Of a stretch of DNA of 64,000 bases, positions 1-10,480 are shown in pieces. Where the stretch lies: the NCBI GenBank assembly GCA_015680685.1, contig MNCI01006905.1, positions 16,662 through 80,661 of the forward strand. Reading direction: 5' to 3'. The DNA is from Gnetum montanum. Lineage: Eukaryota > Streptophyta > Gnetopsida > Gnetales > Gnetaceae. How positions within the stretch are numbered: the first letter of the stretch is position 1; each line of letters opens with the position of its first letter. The notes below the pieces were generated by a model. The model had not been told where the DNA came from, searched no databases, and saw only the letters and a list, made by a program, of their open reading frames with translations. Made by a program: the position numbers and the translations under genes.

Positions 1-1311
1 AGCTTGTTCAATGCTCTTGATTTGTGTGAATGCTTGGCTCAACGTTTGAGCACTTAGGTAGTACAGTTTTGACTTAATGAAGTCATTCACGGCTCCCTTC
101 AGAATCGTAAGCAAATACTTTTCAGGGATGGGCTCATGAAGTTCGTTAAGGGCTGCACTCCATCGTTGGATGAACTTTTGCACAGGCTCAAATGGTGCTT
201 GTTTCACCTATATCAGACTATCTAGTGTGGCTTCAGGCTTGAGGTTGTACTTAAACCGCGTAACGAACTGATGTAAGAGATCCTCCAAAGAGGATATGGA
301 GTTACGAGGCAAGGCTCGGTACCAGTCTAAGGCTACACCCATTAAGGACATAGTGAACACTATCAAGATTGCATGGGGCCAAGCTTGAAGCAATAGAGTT
401 TCTGATCGAAATGTGACTAAGTGAGCATTTGGATCTCCCTCCCCATTATACTTGGTTAACTGGGGCAATGCGATTCCCTTGGGTAAAGCTAATGGTGGCA
501 CTGAAGAGCTAATTGGATCATCGCGATAGAAATCTAGTACTTTAACTTGTTCAGTGTTGTCAGCTTTGAGTTGCTTTACCTCATCCGCTAACGCTTGCAT
601 CATCTATTTTACGTCTTCCCACTCTTGAGCGATAGGCAGATTAGTTGGTTGGGGAGGTTGTTGGGTTGTCATTTGTTGTTGTGGAGCAATGTTCAGAGTT
701 GTGGTTGTGGGGTGTGGCACGTTGAAGTGAGTGGGTTGTTGAATAAGGGGTATGGTTCCTTGCCTAGCCACAAACTGTGAAGTGACACCCTGGCTATGTG
801 GGGCCGATGTAGTGAAAATGGCCCCATGCATTTGCATGTGCAGTATGTACTGGGTGGAGATGGGGGTGGGTAATCTATGTTGGGATACTGGTGCTTGTAT
901 GCTCGTTGACACTTGGTGAGTGGCCGCCTGTCCCATGCGAGGATGGAACGATGGGTTCATGTGAGTATGGGGACTGAGGGTGTGTTGTGAATCCTCAGGT
1001 TCAGAGTATGCTTCAAAGTTATCTTCGTCATGTTGGTTTTGGGGCTCCTCAATGGGTCGCCGGGAGTTTTGGCTCCTTGCCAGAAGGAGCTGGGAGATGA
1101 GTTTATGCTGAGGTTCAGAAAGGGGGATGATGTCATATACAGAGGGGACGAATTCGTGACCTCCCATGTATATGTGCTCGAAGTTTCGTTTTGCCTCCTG
1201 TTCTATGGTGTCAAGAGGAAGGTTGGCTTGAATCTTCACACAGATAAAGTTGTATTGTTCCTGTGTGAGGATTACGAAGGTGCATGCATTAGAGGTCGGG
1301 GATGACTCCAT
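1..1311 (-). pseudogene. gag: gag of element A, 3'-truncated by the window edge, two in-frame stops
   Basis: Gag is the structural protein that assembles cytoplasmic virus-like particles. The frame starts at the ATG at 1311-1309. An N-terminal block (YNFICVKIQANLPLD) is shared with the gags of elements B and C/D. It is followed by a Gln/Pro/Thr-rich linker, then the motif DFYRDDP near 515-535. The conserved retrotransposon gag core follows (TKYNGEGDPNAHLVTF, then LEDLLHQFVTRFKYNLKPEA) at about 210-470. The frame continues to the window edge as VQKFIQRWSAALNELHEPIP. TAG stops at 604-606 and 205-207 interrupt an otherwise open frame. Both look like CAG or similar codons changed by a single transition, so the copy is recent but dead as it stands. 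Short plus-strand frames here are shadows. Confidence 0.85.
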
Positions 1312-2013
1312 GGTGATGTGTGACGGGGCAACTTATGAGCTAGCTAACAAGTGCTGAGTGTGTTTCGGGCTAAGTGTGCAGAGTGTCCAGTGTGTGAACA
1401 CTGAAAATTTTTCTAAGTGTCTAGCGTGTACAATGAAAACGGGAGAAAATTTGGCTAAGTATAAAATTATGAACTGTAGTTGGATGCGGATGGCGATTTC
1501 GGGTAAGAGGAAGTCATCTCGGAATCGTTATGTTGTGTGTATTGTATGCCTTAGACAAGGTGATCCATGTTGGTGCGAATCGCAGCGAATTCGGCTTTGA
1601 AACGGGCTCGTTTTGGGTGTTTTTGTTGAAAAAACACTATAGCGGTACTGTAGCAGTGTAAACACTGTAGCAGCGTATATGCCCGGACACTGTAGCAAGT
1701 GTAAAAGCACTGTAGCTAGCGTGAAAGCACTGTAGAAAGCGTAAAAGCACTGTAGCAAGCGTAAAAACATTGTAGCTAGCGTAAAAGCACTGTAGCTAGC
1801 GTAAAAGCACTGTAGCAAGTGTAAAAGCACTGTAGCTAGCATAAAAGCACTGTAGCAAGCGTAAAAGCACTGTAGCAGCGTAAATGCTAGGAATTTGAAA
1901 CAAAGTTAGCGTAGACGCTGGGGTTTAGTTTGGCAGTGTAGACGTTGTAGTCTATTAGCAGCGTAGACGCTGGGGTTTAGTTTTGGAGCGTAGACGCTGG
2001 GGTTTCAGTTTTG
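1312..2013 (-). repeat. 5' leader of element A with a 20-bp minisatellite
   Basis: This stretch lies between PBS and gag and holds no credible gene. About ten tandem copies of a 20-bp unit (AGCACTGTAGCAAGCGTAAA and variants) occupy roughly 1640-1885. Copies of GCGTAGACGCTGGGG follow at 1900-2000. The latter is the same motif that fills this element's LTR. Confidence 0.8.
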
Positions 2014-2031
2014 GCCCTCCTTCTAGCGCCA
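2014..2031 (-). other. Primer-binding site of element A (tRNA-Asn type)
   Basis: The plus strand reads GCCCTCCTTCTAGCGCCA. This matches the 3' end with CCA of plant tRNA-Asn as I recall it, so the minus strand would pair with that primer. It lies 5 bp from the LTR edge, and the same site recurs beside LTRs B, D and F. Confidence 0.8.
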
Positions 2032-2764
2032 AAAACTGTGCCGACCGAAATCGTCGGTGCGAGGCTGGAATGTTGCGGGCACCGAAAGATTAGCGGGCAA
2101 GCATAGTTGACCCTGCCTCCACTTGAGGGTGAGCTGGAGTGGACGAAGGCAGAGTGCCCTGAATGGTCCGCACGCGGATCAAACAAGAACTTCCCCGAGC
2201 GCCACCGAGGTGTTATACGCTGGGTTATATGTAGACCAGGGCGTAAACGGTGGAACCGGCGCAGACGGCGTAAGCGTAGACTGGCGTAAACAACGTTGGG
2301 CGTGAACAGAGTAAACAAAACTAGACCTGGCGTGAGCGTATACAAGCGTAAACAGCGTAACCGAATACAAAGGGCGTAAACAAATGCAAACAACGTAAAC
2401 AGTGGGCATACACGGACGCTGCCGGAGCGTAAACGCAAGCAGGCATAAGCGGAGCGTGGGCCAAATTGACGTAAAACTGTAAAACTTGAACCAAGCGTAA
2501 ATAGTGGGCGTCCACGGACGCAAATGGGCGGAGTGCGAACGCAAACAACCGTAAACGAGGCGTGGGACAAATTAACATAAAACTGTAAAAGGACTTGCAA
2601 CAAGCGTAAACAATGGATTATAGAGTTAAAAAGTTGTGCATCGGTCTAACGCAGTTGTGTAGGGACACAAGGCGGACGTAAAGCCCCGGTGGACGGAGGG
2701 ATGCAGCTGGCTGACACGATAGGTGAAGCGCAGACTGTGCTCAGCGTGCAGCATGCTGGGCTTC

Positions 2765-3358
2765 CAGCGTAAGCGTAAGCGTAGAGGGTTTCAGCAGCGT
2801 AATTGCTCTGGGTCAGCTCTGGTAAATTTCTGCGGACTTTGTAAATGTGGAAAACTGGGCTATTTATAGGGGTGGGGTTACCGGGAAAAGCGGACGGGGA
2901 GACACGTGGCGTGTAGACCAAGCGTTACAATTTAGAAACATGATATACGCCGGGTGTATACATTATACAATAGGCCAGCGTATACGCTGGGCGTATATGC
3001 CGAGCGTATACGCTGGGCGTAGACGGATAGATGCTGGCGTATACGCTGGGGCGTATACGCTGGTGAATGTTGGGCGTATACGCCGAAGGATGTCCACTTG
3101 CTTCAATCCTTGCTCTTCGGTGTAATCTTCATGTTACCATTGGAAATCCTATCGTCGAGCGTGTGCCTCTGCCGTACCTGGGCGTGTACGCTGGAGAGCT
3201 GGACGTAGATGCTGGGCGTAGACGCTGGGCGTGAACGCTGGGCGCAGACGCTGGGCGTGAACGCTGGGCGTAGACGCTGGGCGTGAATGCTGGGCGTAGA
3301 CGCTGGGCGTAGACGCTGGCACCCCACAGTTTAAAGCTGGGCGTATACGCTCGCATAA
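2765..3358. repeat. U3 array of GCGTA(G/T)ACGCTGG motifs in LTR A
   Basis: Many copies of GCGTAGACGCTGG or GCGTATACGCTGG occur, several head to tail at 13-14 bp (about 3205-3320). The core AGCGTATACGCT is a perfect 12-bp palindrome. The array lies upstream of the TATA box on the minus strand, where enhancer-like repeats of an LTR promoter are expected. Confidence 0.85.
2861..2870 (-). promoter_or_regulatory. TATA box of LTR A
   Basis: The minus strand reads CCTATAAATA. The same box occurs at the equivalent place in LTRs B to F, so the U3/R boundary lies just to its left. Confidence 0.7.
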
Positions 3359-3489
3359 CACTTAACTAGATGTTTCAACTTCCAAGATTGGCCTGTGTGA
3401 CTTCAAATCTAACCAAAGCTACCTGTGAGTCATGGGGATCTGCTTCTTGTCGGACAGATGCTAAACTCACAGATTTTTGTGGTGTTTCA

Positions 3490-4740
3490 GGGGTCATCCT
3501 GGTAAAAGTCCATGACTTGTACCATGTCGAACCCAATAGCTTTGAGGCATTTTATTTCCTTCATGAGGGTCTAGATAAGCTAAAACGCTTGGTCTAGACC
3601 CAGTGAAATTGTAGATGGTTGGGGGGCTGCGGAGGTAGCTCCCACCTATGGCATGGTAGGGGCAGTGGTATGACCCATCAGTAGTACCACTGGGACAACC
3701 CCCACTAGCGGTGCAGCCTGTGTTGTCCACCACCTGACAAGTGGTGTTGTTAAGGTGGCAACCATGGGTTGGGTCTCTGGATAGACTGCTTGTATCATTG
3801 GTAGTGTAGACCATGGCCTCGTGTTGGGTTGCACCATTTGCGAGGCTTGGTGTATTTGAGAGCACACATAGTGAGACATCTACAATGGTTGTGAGGTAGG
3901 TAGAGAAGAAAATGGGGCCCACCATGTGGACAGGTCAGGGCCCACCATAGTGGGTGGAACTGACATGAATGTAGGAATAGAGACAGAAGTCGTGTATGTT
4001 TGTGAAGTTGGTATGGCATGAACATGTGGCAAGGTAGCCATGGTTGGCATGTTATGTGCCATAGAAATGGGCTACTGAACAGCCTACAAAGGGATGGTAG
4101 CTACAAATGGGATAGCTGAAACAGGCGAGAGCGAGCATTGAAACATCACAAAATTGGCATGGCTACCCATAGCAACTGTAATTGTGGGTTGTGGAAGCAT
4201 GGGTGTAATTACAAAGGGAGTGGTAATAGACAATGGCTTGGCCTAGAAGGATTAGGTAGGAGGGATAGGAGCAGGGTCGGTTGGACCTCCCTCGTCCGAT
4301 TGGGAATCGAGTTCCTCCTGCCCATCTTGAAAAGCATCATCTTGGTTGGACACTATGTCCTATTGCTCCCTAAGCCTAGCCAACTAGATTAGTTGGTCTA
4401 GAAGCCTTTGATACGCTTGTGTTAAAGATAAAGAAACACTGAGAATAGGAACAAACTCCTTCCCATTGCAGTAAGCGAACTCGAAACTATGCTTGTCCTT
4501 GAGTTCGTGTATGTCCAAAGGCAAGTTGGCCTGCACCTTTGCACAGAGGAAACTGTAATGCTCATGTTGCTAGACCAATCCCTCAGGTCCTTGATTTTGG
4601 ATCCTGAGGGATCGACATGTTTGCAGCATCGAATTCAGTGGTTGTTCAGCACTAGTAGTGCCTTCAACCGTGGTGGGGTCTTCAACTTTGAAGGGAACTT
4701 CCATGTTGAAGGAATTGGTAGCAGTAGTTGAAAAAGACAT
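3490..4740 (-). pseudogene. gag: gag of element B, N-terminal two thirds, stop-riddled and interrupted by element A
   Basis: The ATG at 4740-4738 opens a frame with the family's N-terminal block (SFLCAKVQANLPLD at about 4500-4550), homologous to gag A. A long Pro/Thr/Met-rich linker follows and is longer than in element A. The frame reaches VMDFYQDD at about 3495-3520, just before the conserved core, where element A begins. Several in-frame stops (for example one at 3880, between two otherwise open segments) show it is inactive. The missing gag core should lie beyond element A, outside the window. Confidence 0.75.
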
Positions 4741-4821
4741 AGTTAAGCAAGTAGTTATGCAAGAAAGTGCAAAAGTTATGCAAAAGAGTGCAAACAAACA
4801 AAGAAACTGGGAAACAATAAA

Positions 4822-5370
4822 AAAGAAGGCTTTACGTCCTACCGGATTCCAGAGGAACCGTCGAGGTGACTGACCTGCACCACACAAGGTGTAAACAACC
4901 ACAAATGGATGTCACATTTATGCCAGTGTGCGATAGGGTGTAGAATGTATGCAAGAATACCATAATATGGGAAAGATAGCTAGCAACCAAGAAGGCTTTA
5001 CATCTCACAGGATCCCCGAGGGACCATTGAAGCGACCACTCTGTACCACGCGAGATGGGGTACAGAACGCATGCAAGACTACCGTAAGATGGGCAAGCTG
5101 ACTAGTGGTCAAGAAGGCTTTGTGTACCATTGAAGTGACCATTCTATACCACGCAATATGGGGTATAGAATGCATGCAAGACTATTGTAAGATGAGCTAG
5201 TTAACTGGCGATCGGAGACCTTTTATTCTATAGGGCTCCTGAGGAATCGTCGAGGTGACCGATCTGCATCACACAAAGCGCAAACAACCACAAAAGGGTG
5301 TCACATCTATGCTTATGTGTATCAGGGTGCAGAAGGCTCACAAAACTACCATGACATGCAGAAAAGGTAC
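4822..5370 (-). repeat. Leader repeats of element B, about four imperfect units of 100-170 bp
   Basis: Units begin near 4822, 4989, 5109 and 5205, each with a variant of AAGAAGGCTTTA. They share CCTGAGGAATCGTCGAGGTG-like and GCATGCAAGACTA-like stretches. The block lies between PBS and gag and has no coding signal. Confidence 0.65.
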
Positions 5371-5376
5371 CACAAG

Positions 5377-5394
5377 GTCCTTCTTCTAGTGCCA
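5377..5394 (-). other. Primer-binding site of element B
   Basis: The plus strand reads GTCCTTCTTCTAGTGCCA, a slightly mutated form of the tRNA-Asn 3' end, 6 bp from the LTR start at 5401. Confidence 0.7.
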
Positions 5395-6069
5395 AAAAAT
5401 TGTAACAACCAAAAAAATTAGTGGCTGGAAAACACCGAGGGGTCGACGGACGTGACAGTTTCAACCCCGTACCCACTGGAGGGCCATGCTAGATGTGTGC
5501 AGATACGAGGTGCCCTAAATAGTCTGGTCAATTAGACAGGGACTTAATCGACGTCTATATAGCCTTTTACAACATATAATTTGGAAACAGGAATGAGAAC
5601 ATGAAGTAATGCTTGAGAGTAAATAAAGCAGGAAAAGTAGTGCAAAGATGTAATAATAAGCAAGAAATAAGATAAAATACAATTAGAAAAATGAACCACT
5701 TCAAAGTGACAAGCTTGCTCTATTAGGGTGGATACAGTCGGTTGCATATTGTGGCAAAGTAAAGAAGATCTCAAGGGTAACCAAGACATGTAGAGAAAAA
5801 TAGGTTGTGTGCTTAGGCGTAGCCTTGGGCGCTGACAATGTAGGGATTCTACCAAGGTGGTAGAAAGGGGATGGAACAAAATGCCAGCTAAAAATGCTAA
5901 CTATTTGCAATGTCAAATAGAAAGCTTACAATGTTTGATGTTACAATGTGTCGGAAAGAGAACTTGAGTGCCAGAGAGAGAAGAAGTTGAAGAATCTAGA
6001 AAATCTTCGAACCTTCTGAATGCTGCTTGTTGGAAAAAATTTGAACCCTTTGAATGTTGTTTGTTAGGG

Positions 6070-6079
6070 TATTTATAGG
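6070..6079 (-). promoter_or_regulatory. TATA box of LTR B
   Basis: The minus strand reads CCCTATAAAT, in the same context as LTRs A and C to F. Confidence 0.65.
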
Positions 6080-6324
6080 GCTAAAGGGCACATGAAAGGG
6101 ACAGTTTGTATGCCACGTGCCCCAGGCCCACGTTGACTTGCTAGCACCACACGTGCCATGTATGACCGTTGGACCTACAAGACTATTGTAATGAGAGCCT
6201 GTTATGTTGTAACTGTGAGCTTGCCACGCCATAATTGCACCATCAGCATTTGGAGATGTTTGCTAATGGTCCAATTAGGTGATGTGCATTGATGTTGCAC
6301 AACCACCCACATTCCCTGTTGTGC

Positions 6325-6780
6325 TTTGTAGCGTAGCATGCTTGGCGTAGCATAGCACCTAGCTATGCGTTCTTGCTATATGTGTGTTGCATGCTTGCTA
6401 TGCTATGTAGCATAGCATAGCGTAACAACTGACCTTAGTCACAAAATCTTTGCTGATTTGCAAACTTTGCTTCTTGTGATGCAAGTCTTGCGAACTTTGT
6501 TGTTTCTTCCCTTTGAGCTACCTTCTGTCTCTTTCGTAGGATTTCTACGCCTCACTGCGCCATGTAGCTCAGCGTAGCGTAGTAGTAGACATGGTCTGCC
6601 ACTTCCTGATGGAAAGGGACATTGTTGAAGGACTTGAAATTGGGCATGGGGACAGGCTGTGAAGCTATTACCATGCTATGCTACATCACGTGGCGTAGCG
6701 TAGCATAGCACTCTATTCTGCAATCATCTTCTAAAGCTTGCTACACTACATAGTGAGGCATAGCATAGCATTGCAGACTT
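6325..6780. repeat. U3 motif cluster of LTR B (GCGTAGCATAGCA type)
   Basis: Degenerate, clustered copies of GCGTAGCATAGCA and TGCTATGCTACGC on both strands lie upstream of the TATA box. Placement is like the arrays of LTR A and of C to F, but the motif differs. Confidence 0.7.
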
Positions 6781-7051
6781 CGTGACTTAGAAAACTCGTT
6801 GAACTATTTTGTGCATCTAGAATGTTGCTGCCAACTCCACGCACCATTTTTGAGCGGATTGTTAACTAGGTAGGCTACTTAGGTGGATAGGCAGGATGAC
6901 CCATCTAGCCTATTTACACCTAAAGTAGAAAATTTTCCAAACTGGTCAGACTGAATTCAGATCATTCTCCTCCCGAAGAACTGTCGTGGTGCTACACAGA
7001 TTGCAAGGACTGGTGAAGCAATAATGACTTCAAATTTTTTAGGATGTTTCA

Positions 7052-9795
7052 AGCCTCAACCCACTTCATAAAGTATTTAGTTGCAATGATGATGAAGCTA
7101 TTCCCTATGGAAGACTTAGGTGTTATACATCTAATGATATCCAACCCCCATTGTTGAAATGAGCAAGTGATCTAAGTAGTATGCAACTCAGCCAATGATA
7201 CGTGTATTAGGTTACTATGCTATTAACATGTGTCACATTAGTTAACCTTTTGCATACAATCACTTTCCATATAGCGCTAGTAGTAGCCTAAACATCTAAT
7301 CTTAGATGCCATAGCTTTAGGTCTTATATGTCCTTCACAAACACCCTTGTGAACCTCCTTTAGGACTGTTCTAACTTTAATTTTACCCATGTACTTTAGT
7401 AATATGTCATCATAGGATCATTGACATAATGTGTTACCAACTATGATGACATACTACTTCAAGCATTTACGTACAATGTCCTTTTAACTAGGAGCCAAGC
7501 CTTATGAGGATTTACCATGCATAAGGTAAAATTTGATATCATCATACCACTTCCTAATAGGAGCAATATGGATGATAGCTAGAAAGATATCCTCAATGGT
7601 ATGTGTTATGGAAATAGCATAGTTCAAGGTTAAGGTGGAAAACTTACTAAACACATCTGGTATAACACTAAGGGCTAATGTTGCAATTGCATCAGCTATC
7701 ATGATCTCAATTTAGGGTATGTGTTGCATATCAATGTCTATAAATTATTGAAAGAATTGCGTTCCTAGGTCATAGTAAGGTTGTAAATGTTTGGCTTTAT
7801 AGGCATAGACCTCAGTTACTTAGTTAACCACAAGTTGTGAATGGCCTTTGACCATTAAGCATCTAAGTCGTAGTTTATGAGCTACCATCATCCCTCTAAT
7901 CAAACCCTCATACTCTGCTATCTTATTGATGCATGGAAACACAAAATAATATGTGAAGGATGGGATTTCATCGAATGGAAATGTTATAATGGCAGTGGCT
8001 CTAGCTCCATGGGTAGTTGAAGCTTTGTCAAAGTGCATGACCATCTCATAGACCTTAGGTACTTGGATAATGATGTTAATATGCTCTTCAGGGAATTTAG
8101 GATCTATGGTTTCCTGGTCATCAATAGGTGAAACTATGAGTTGTACAACTATAGATTAACCTTTTTTTGAGGATTGAGAAATGTAGTGAAGGTTAAACTT
8201 CATGGTTCTGGCTTTCCATTGGGCCATTCAACTACTTTTGTAAATGTTGGTTATTATGGTTTTGAGCACATTATCCTTACAAATGACATTGACTTGGCTT
8301 CTAAAAAGGTAGTGTCTCTACTTCTTTAATGAGAAGACTAGTGCTAGAAAATACTTCTCCACTTCTACGTATCAGGTCTCTTGGGCAACTAACGTATGGC
8401 TAAGGTAGTATACTGGTATTTCTACTCCTTCATCCTATTTTTAACAAAGTATAGAGGCAATGAATGTATCAGAGATGACAAGATAGATTTAAAATGATTT
8501 ACCCTCTTGCAAAGGATATGCCATTGATAGCTATGTTAGCTCTTGCTTAAGGTTTTCAAAGGCCTCTTGGCATTAAGCCATACAGTCATAGTGAATCCCT
8601 TTCTTAAGTAAGTATTTCATAGGTTGTAACTTATCCATAAGCCTAGTGATAAACCTATGAATAAACTGTATCCTACCTTGTAATCCCTGAAGCTCCATAA
8701 GGTTGTTAGGCACTACTAATTTGGATATGGCCTTAACCTTATTAGGATCGACATGTATCCTTGCTTCAAATACTACAAAGCCAAGCATCTTATCAATCTT
8801 GACACTAGAGACACATTTCTTAGGATTGAGCCTAAGCTAATACTTAAGGCATCATTGAAGCACAAGGTCTAGGTCCTTAGCATGATCACTAGCTACTTTG
8901 GACTTAATGACTATATCATCTACATAGTTGTTAAGAAAACCTAGTATGTAATCACTGAATCTATAGGTCATGGCTCATTGATAGGTTTCTCCTACATTAT
9001 TAAGGCCAAAGGACATTATGGTATAGTAAAAAGTACCCTAAGGGGTCATGAAGGTCATGCTAATTTGGTGCTCTAGGTTGATCCTAATCTAGATATATCT
9101 TAAGAACCCATCCATAAATGACAACAAGGCATGTTTGGCCATAGTATCGATAAGTTAATCAATACTAGGCAAAGGGAAGTCATCCTTGATGGTCTTTATT
9201 TTGATCTCAAAAATTGATGCAAATAAAAATACTCCCATTTTCTTAAGGACTACCACTATGTTAGATACCCATTTTGTGTAGTCGACAACCCTAATGAAAT
9301 TATCTTGGTAGAGTTTTGCGATCTCATCATGAACTACTAAGGCCAAAGTAGGTCTAATCTTGTGCATTTTTGCTTAATTGGTCTAATTCTAAGGTCAAGT
9401 ATGATGTTTTGTTGTACTAGCCATGGATATAGGCATAGAATCTCTTCATATGATGAGGCAAAAGCCTTAATATTACCCTATAGAACCTTGGTGATGTCTT
9501 GAGCTTGTTGAGGTTCTAGTGAGGAACTTAGTTTAAGGGTTTTCTCCTCACGACTATGTGTTGTGATAGGAAACTCAACTAGAGATTCTTTTGTTATGTC
9601 GCTTGCCTCTAAGTCAAGGGTTTTGACTAGGTTTTTAGGCCATTCTAGATGTTTTTCTATCAAGGCTATGTGGTTGACAAGACTCTTAGGCTCAAGATCT
9701 AGATAATTAGGGTTGATGTACCATTCCACATCACCATGAGGCTCACTTAGGTACAAAGGTAGACTGATCTACTCCAAGGTATTCATACTTTGATC
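7052..9795 (-). pseudogene. pol: pol of copy X: RT, RNase H, second RNase H, start of integrase (truncated)
   Basis: Read from 9795 down: a linker, then RT (9370-8570) with PTLALVVHDEIAKLY, KDDFPLPSID and an intact YVDD box near 8915-8925. RT ends in LQGRIQFIHRFITRL. A gypsy-type RNase H follows (about 8490-8170; EKYFLALVFSLKKYRHYLF). A second RNase H of the archaeal-like type lies at 8044-7820 (MHFDKASTTHGA, AEYEGLI); its third acidic site reads GHSQLV where GDSQLV is usual. Integrase starts near 7500 and is cut at 7052 by LTR B just after WGLDII and KYFMKWVEA. Two RNase H domains are known for the Tat clade. Many stops and frameshifts make it inactive. A TAG acceptor-like site precedes it at 9796-9798. 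Confidence 0.85.
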
Positions 9796-10480
9796 CTACA
9801 TGTCAACCAAAATCATATTAAGTGGCACCTTGGTAAAGGTGAATAAACAATGCTAAAATGCTATAAAATTATGCAAATACATGCTATTCTAGTGCAAAAA
9901 GGTTCATCCAAAGTCATAAATAAGGTGAAAGAAAGCAAACAAAGTGTAGTAAGGGCTAGAAAAAGGTTAAACAAAGGGAAGTACAAGACATAAGACTAAA
10001 AATAATAAATAAGGGTCATAGTTTTACCAGTTTAAGGCCTTAGTTATCCATGATGCTAGTTTAAGGACTTAGTAGGACATCATGCTAGTTTAAGGCCTTA
10101 GCAGGCCATGGTTACAAGGTGTTAAATAGTGGTTAGGGAAGGTCAAAACCCACCATTTGATACTAATATAGGGCAAAACAAAGGAAAATAAGGCTATAAT
10201 AAGGTAAATGGAGAAAATATAAGGCTATGTAAAGACCATAAGAAGGCTAGTAAGGTTAGCAATGCAACACAAGGTCAAAAAGAAGTCAAAACATCATGTT
10301 ATAAAGCCAAATTAAGCAAAATAGGCTACATCTGGTGGAACTTGGTTAATATAGGTAAAAAAGATTATATTTTGATGGTTTTAGGCCTTATTGGACCATG
10401 GTTTAAGGCTACAAGGCTATTAGGCAAGTTTGGGCATTACTTAGGGCTATTTTTGTGATGTTTAGACCTAGAAATCAAGA
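9796..10480. repeat. Non-coding spacer with CTAGTTTAAGGCC repeats (copy X)
   Basis: Degenerate copies of TGCTAGTTTAAGGCCTTAG and GGCCATGG occur at 10030-10120 and 10370-10440. This motif family also lies at 21120-21800, 27880-27935, 31680-32040, 38100-38350, 41975-42080 and 49620-49930. No gene is seen. Confidence 0.7.

Larger units (their letters stand above)
1..3489 (-). mobile_element. Element A: partial Tat-type Ty3/gypsy retrotransposon (5' LTR, PBS, leader, gag)
   Basis: Read on the minus strand it runs LTR (3489-2037), tRNA-Asn-type PBS (2031-2014), repeat-rich leader, then gag to the window edge. Pol and the 3' LTR lie beyond position 1. It interrupts the gag of element B: B's gag resumes at 3490, directly after A's LTR end. 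It is the most CpG-rich stretch of the window, so it is probably the youngest insertion. Confidence 0.85.
2037..3489 (-). repeat. LTR A (5' LTR of element A), about 1.45 kb
   Basis: The left edge (TGTGCCGACCG) aligns with the LTR starts at 5401, 18599, 25880, 35028, 43340 and 54420. The right edge ends GGTGTTTCA, like LTRs E and F, and gag of element B resumes immediately after it. The left third carries degenerate GCGTAAAC motifs (2210-2620). A TATA box lies at 2861-2870. U3 holds a dense palindromic array. Frames here such as 1977-2603 encode repetitive peptide only and are not genes. Confidence 0.85.
3490..7051 (-). mobile_element. Element B: partial Tat-type retrotransposon (gag, leader, PBS, 5' LTR)
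   Basis: On the minus strand: LTR (7051-5401), PBS, leader, gag. Gag is cut at 3490 by element A, so the rest of B lies left of the window. B itself is inserted in the integrase of copy X, which resumes at 7052. Confidence 0.8.
5401..7051 (-). repeat. LTR B (5' LTR of element B), about 1.65 kb
   Basis: It starts TGTAACAACC at 5401 and ends AGGATGTTTCA at 7051, matching the ends of the other LTRs. Integrase sequence of X follows at once. CpG is still fairly frequent, less than in LTR A and more than in C to F. Confidence 0.75.

Noticed and set aside
595-1305. Plus-strand frames opposite gag A
   Set aside because: Shadows of the minus-strand gag, which has family homology.
1640-1885. CRISPR-like regular short repeats
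   Set aside because: Units are head-to-tail 20-mers without unique spacers, inside a plant retrotransposon leader; this is a minisatellite.
2014-2031. tRNA-Asn gene fragment
   Set aside because: Only the 3' acceptor side is present, always next to an LTR edge; a primer-binding site explains it.
1977-2603. 208-codon minus-strand frame in LTR A
   Set aside because: It lies across R/U5 repeats, starts in the PBS-side leader and has low-complexity composition; the other LTRs do not keep it open.
3103-3361. Minus-strand frames with repetitive RLRPAxTPSV-like peptides
   Set aside because: They arise from the tandem GCGTAGACGCTGG array in three frames at once and have no independent coding signal.
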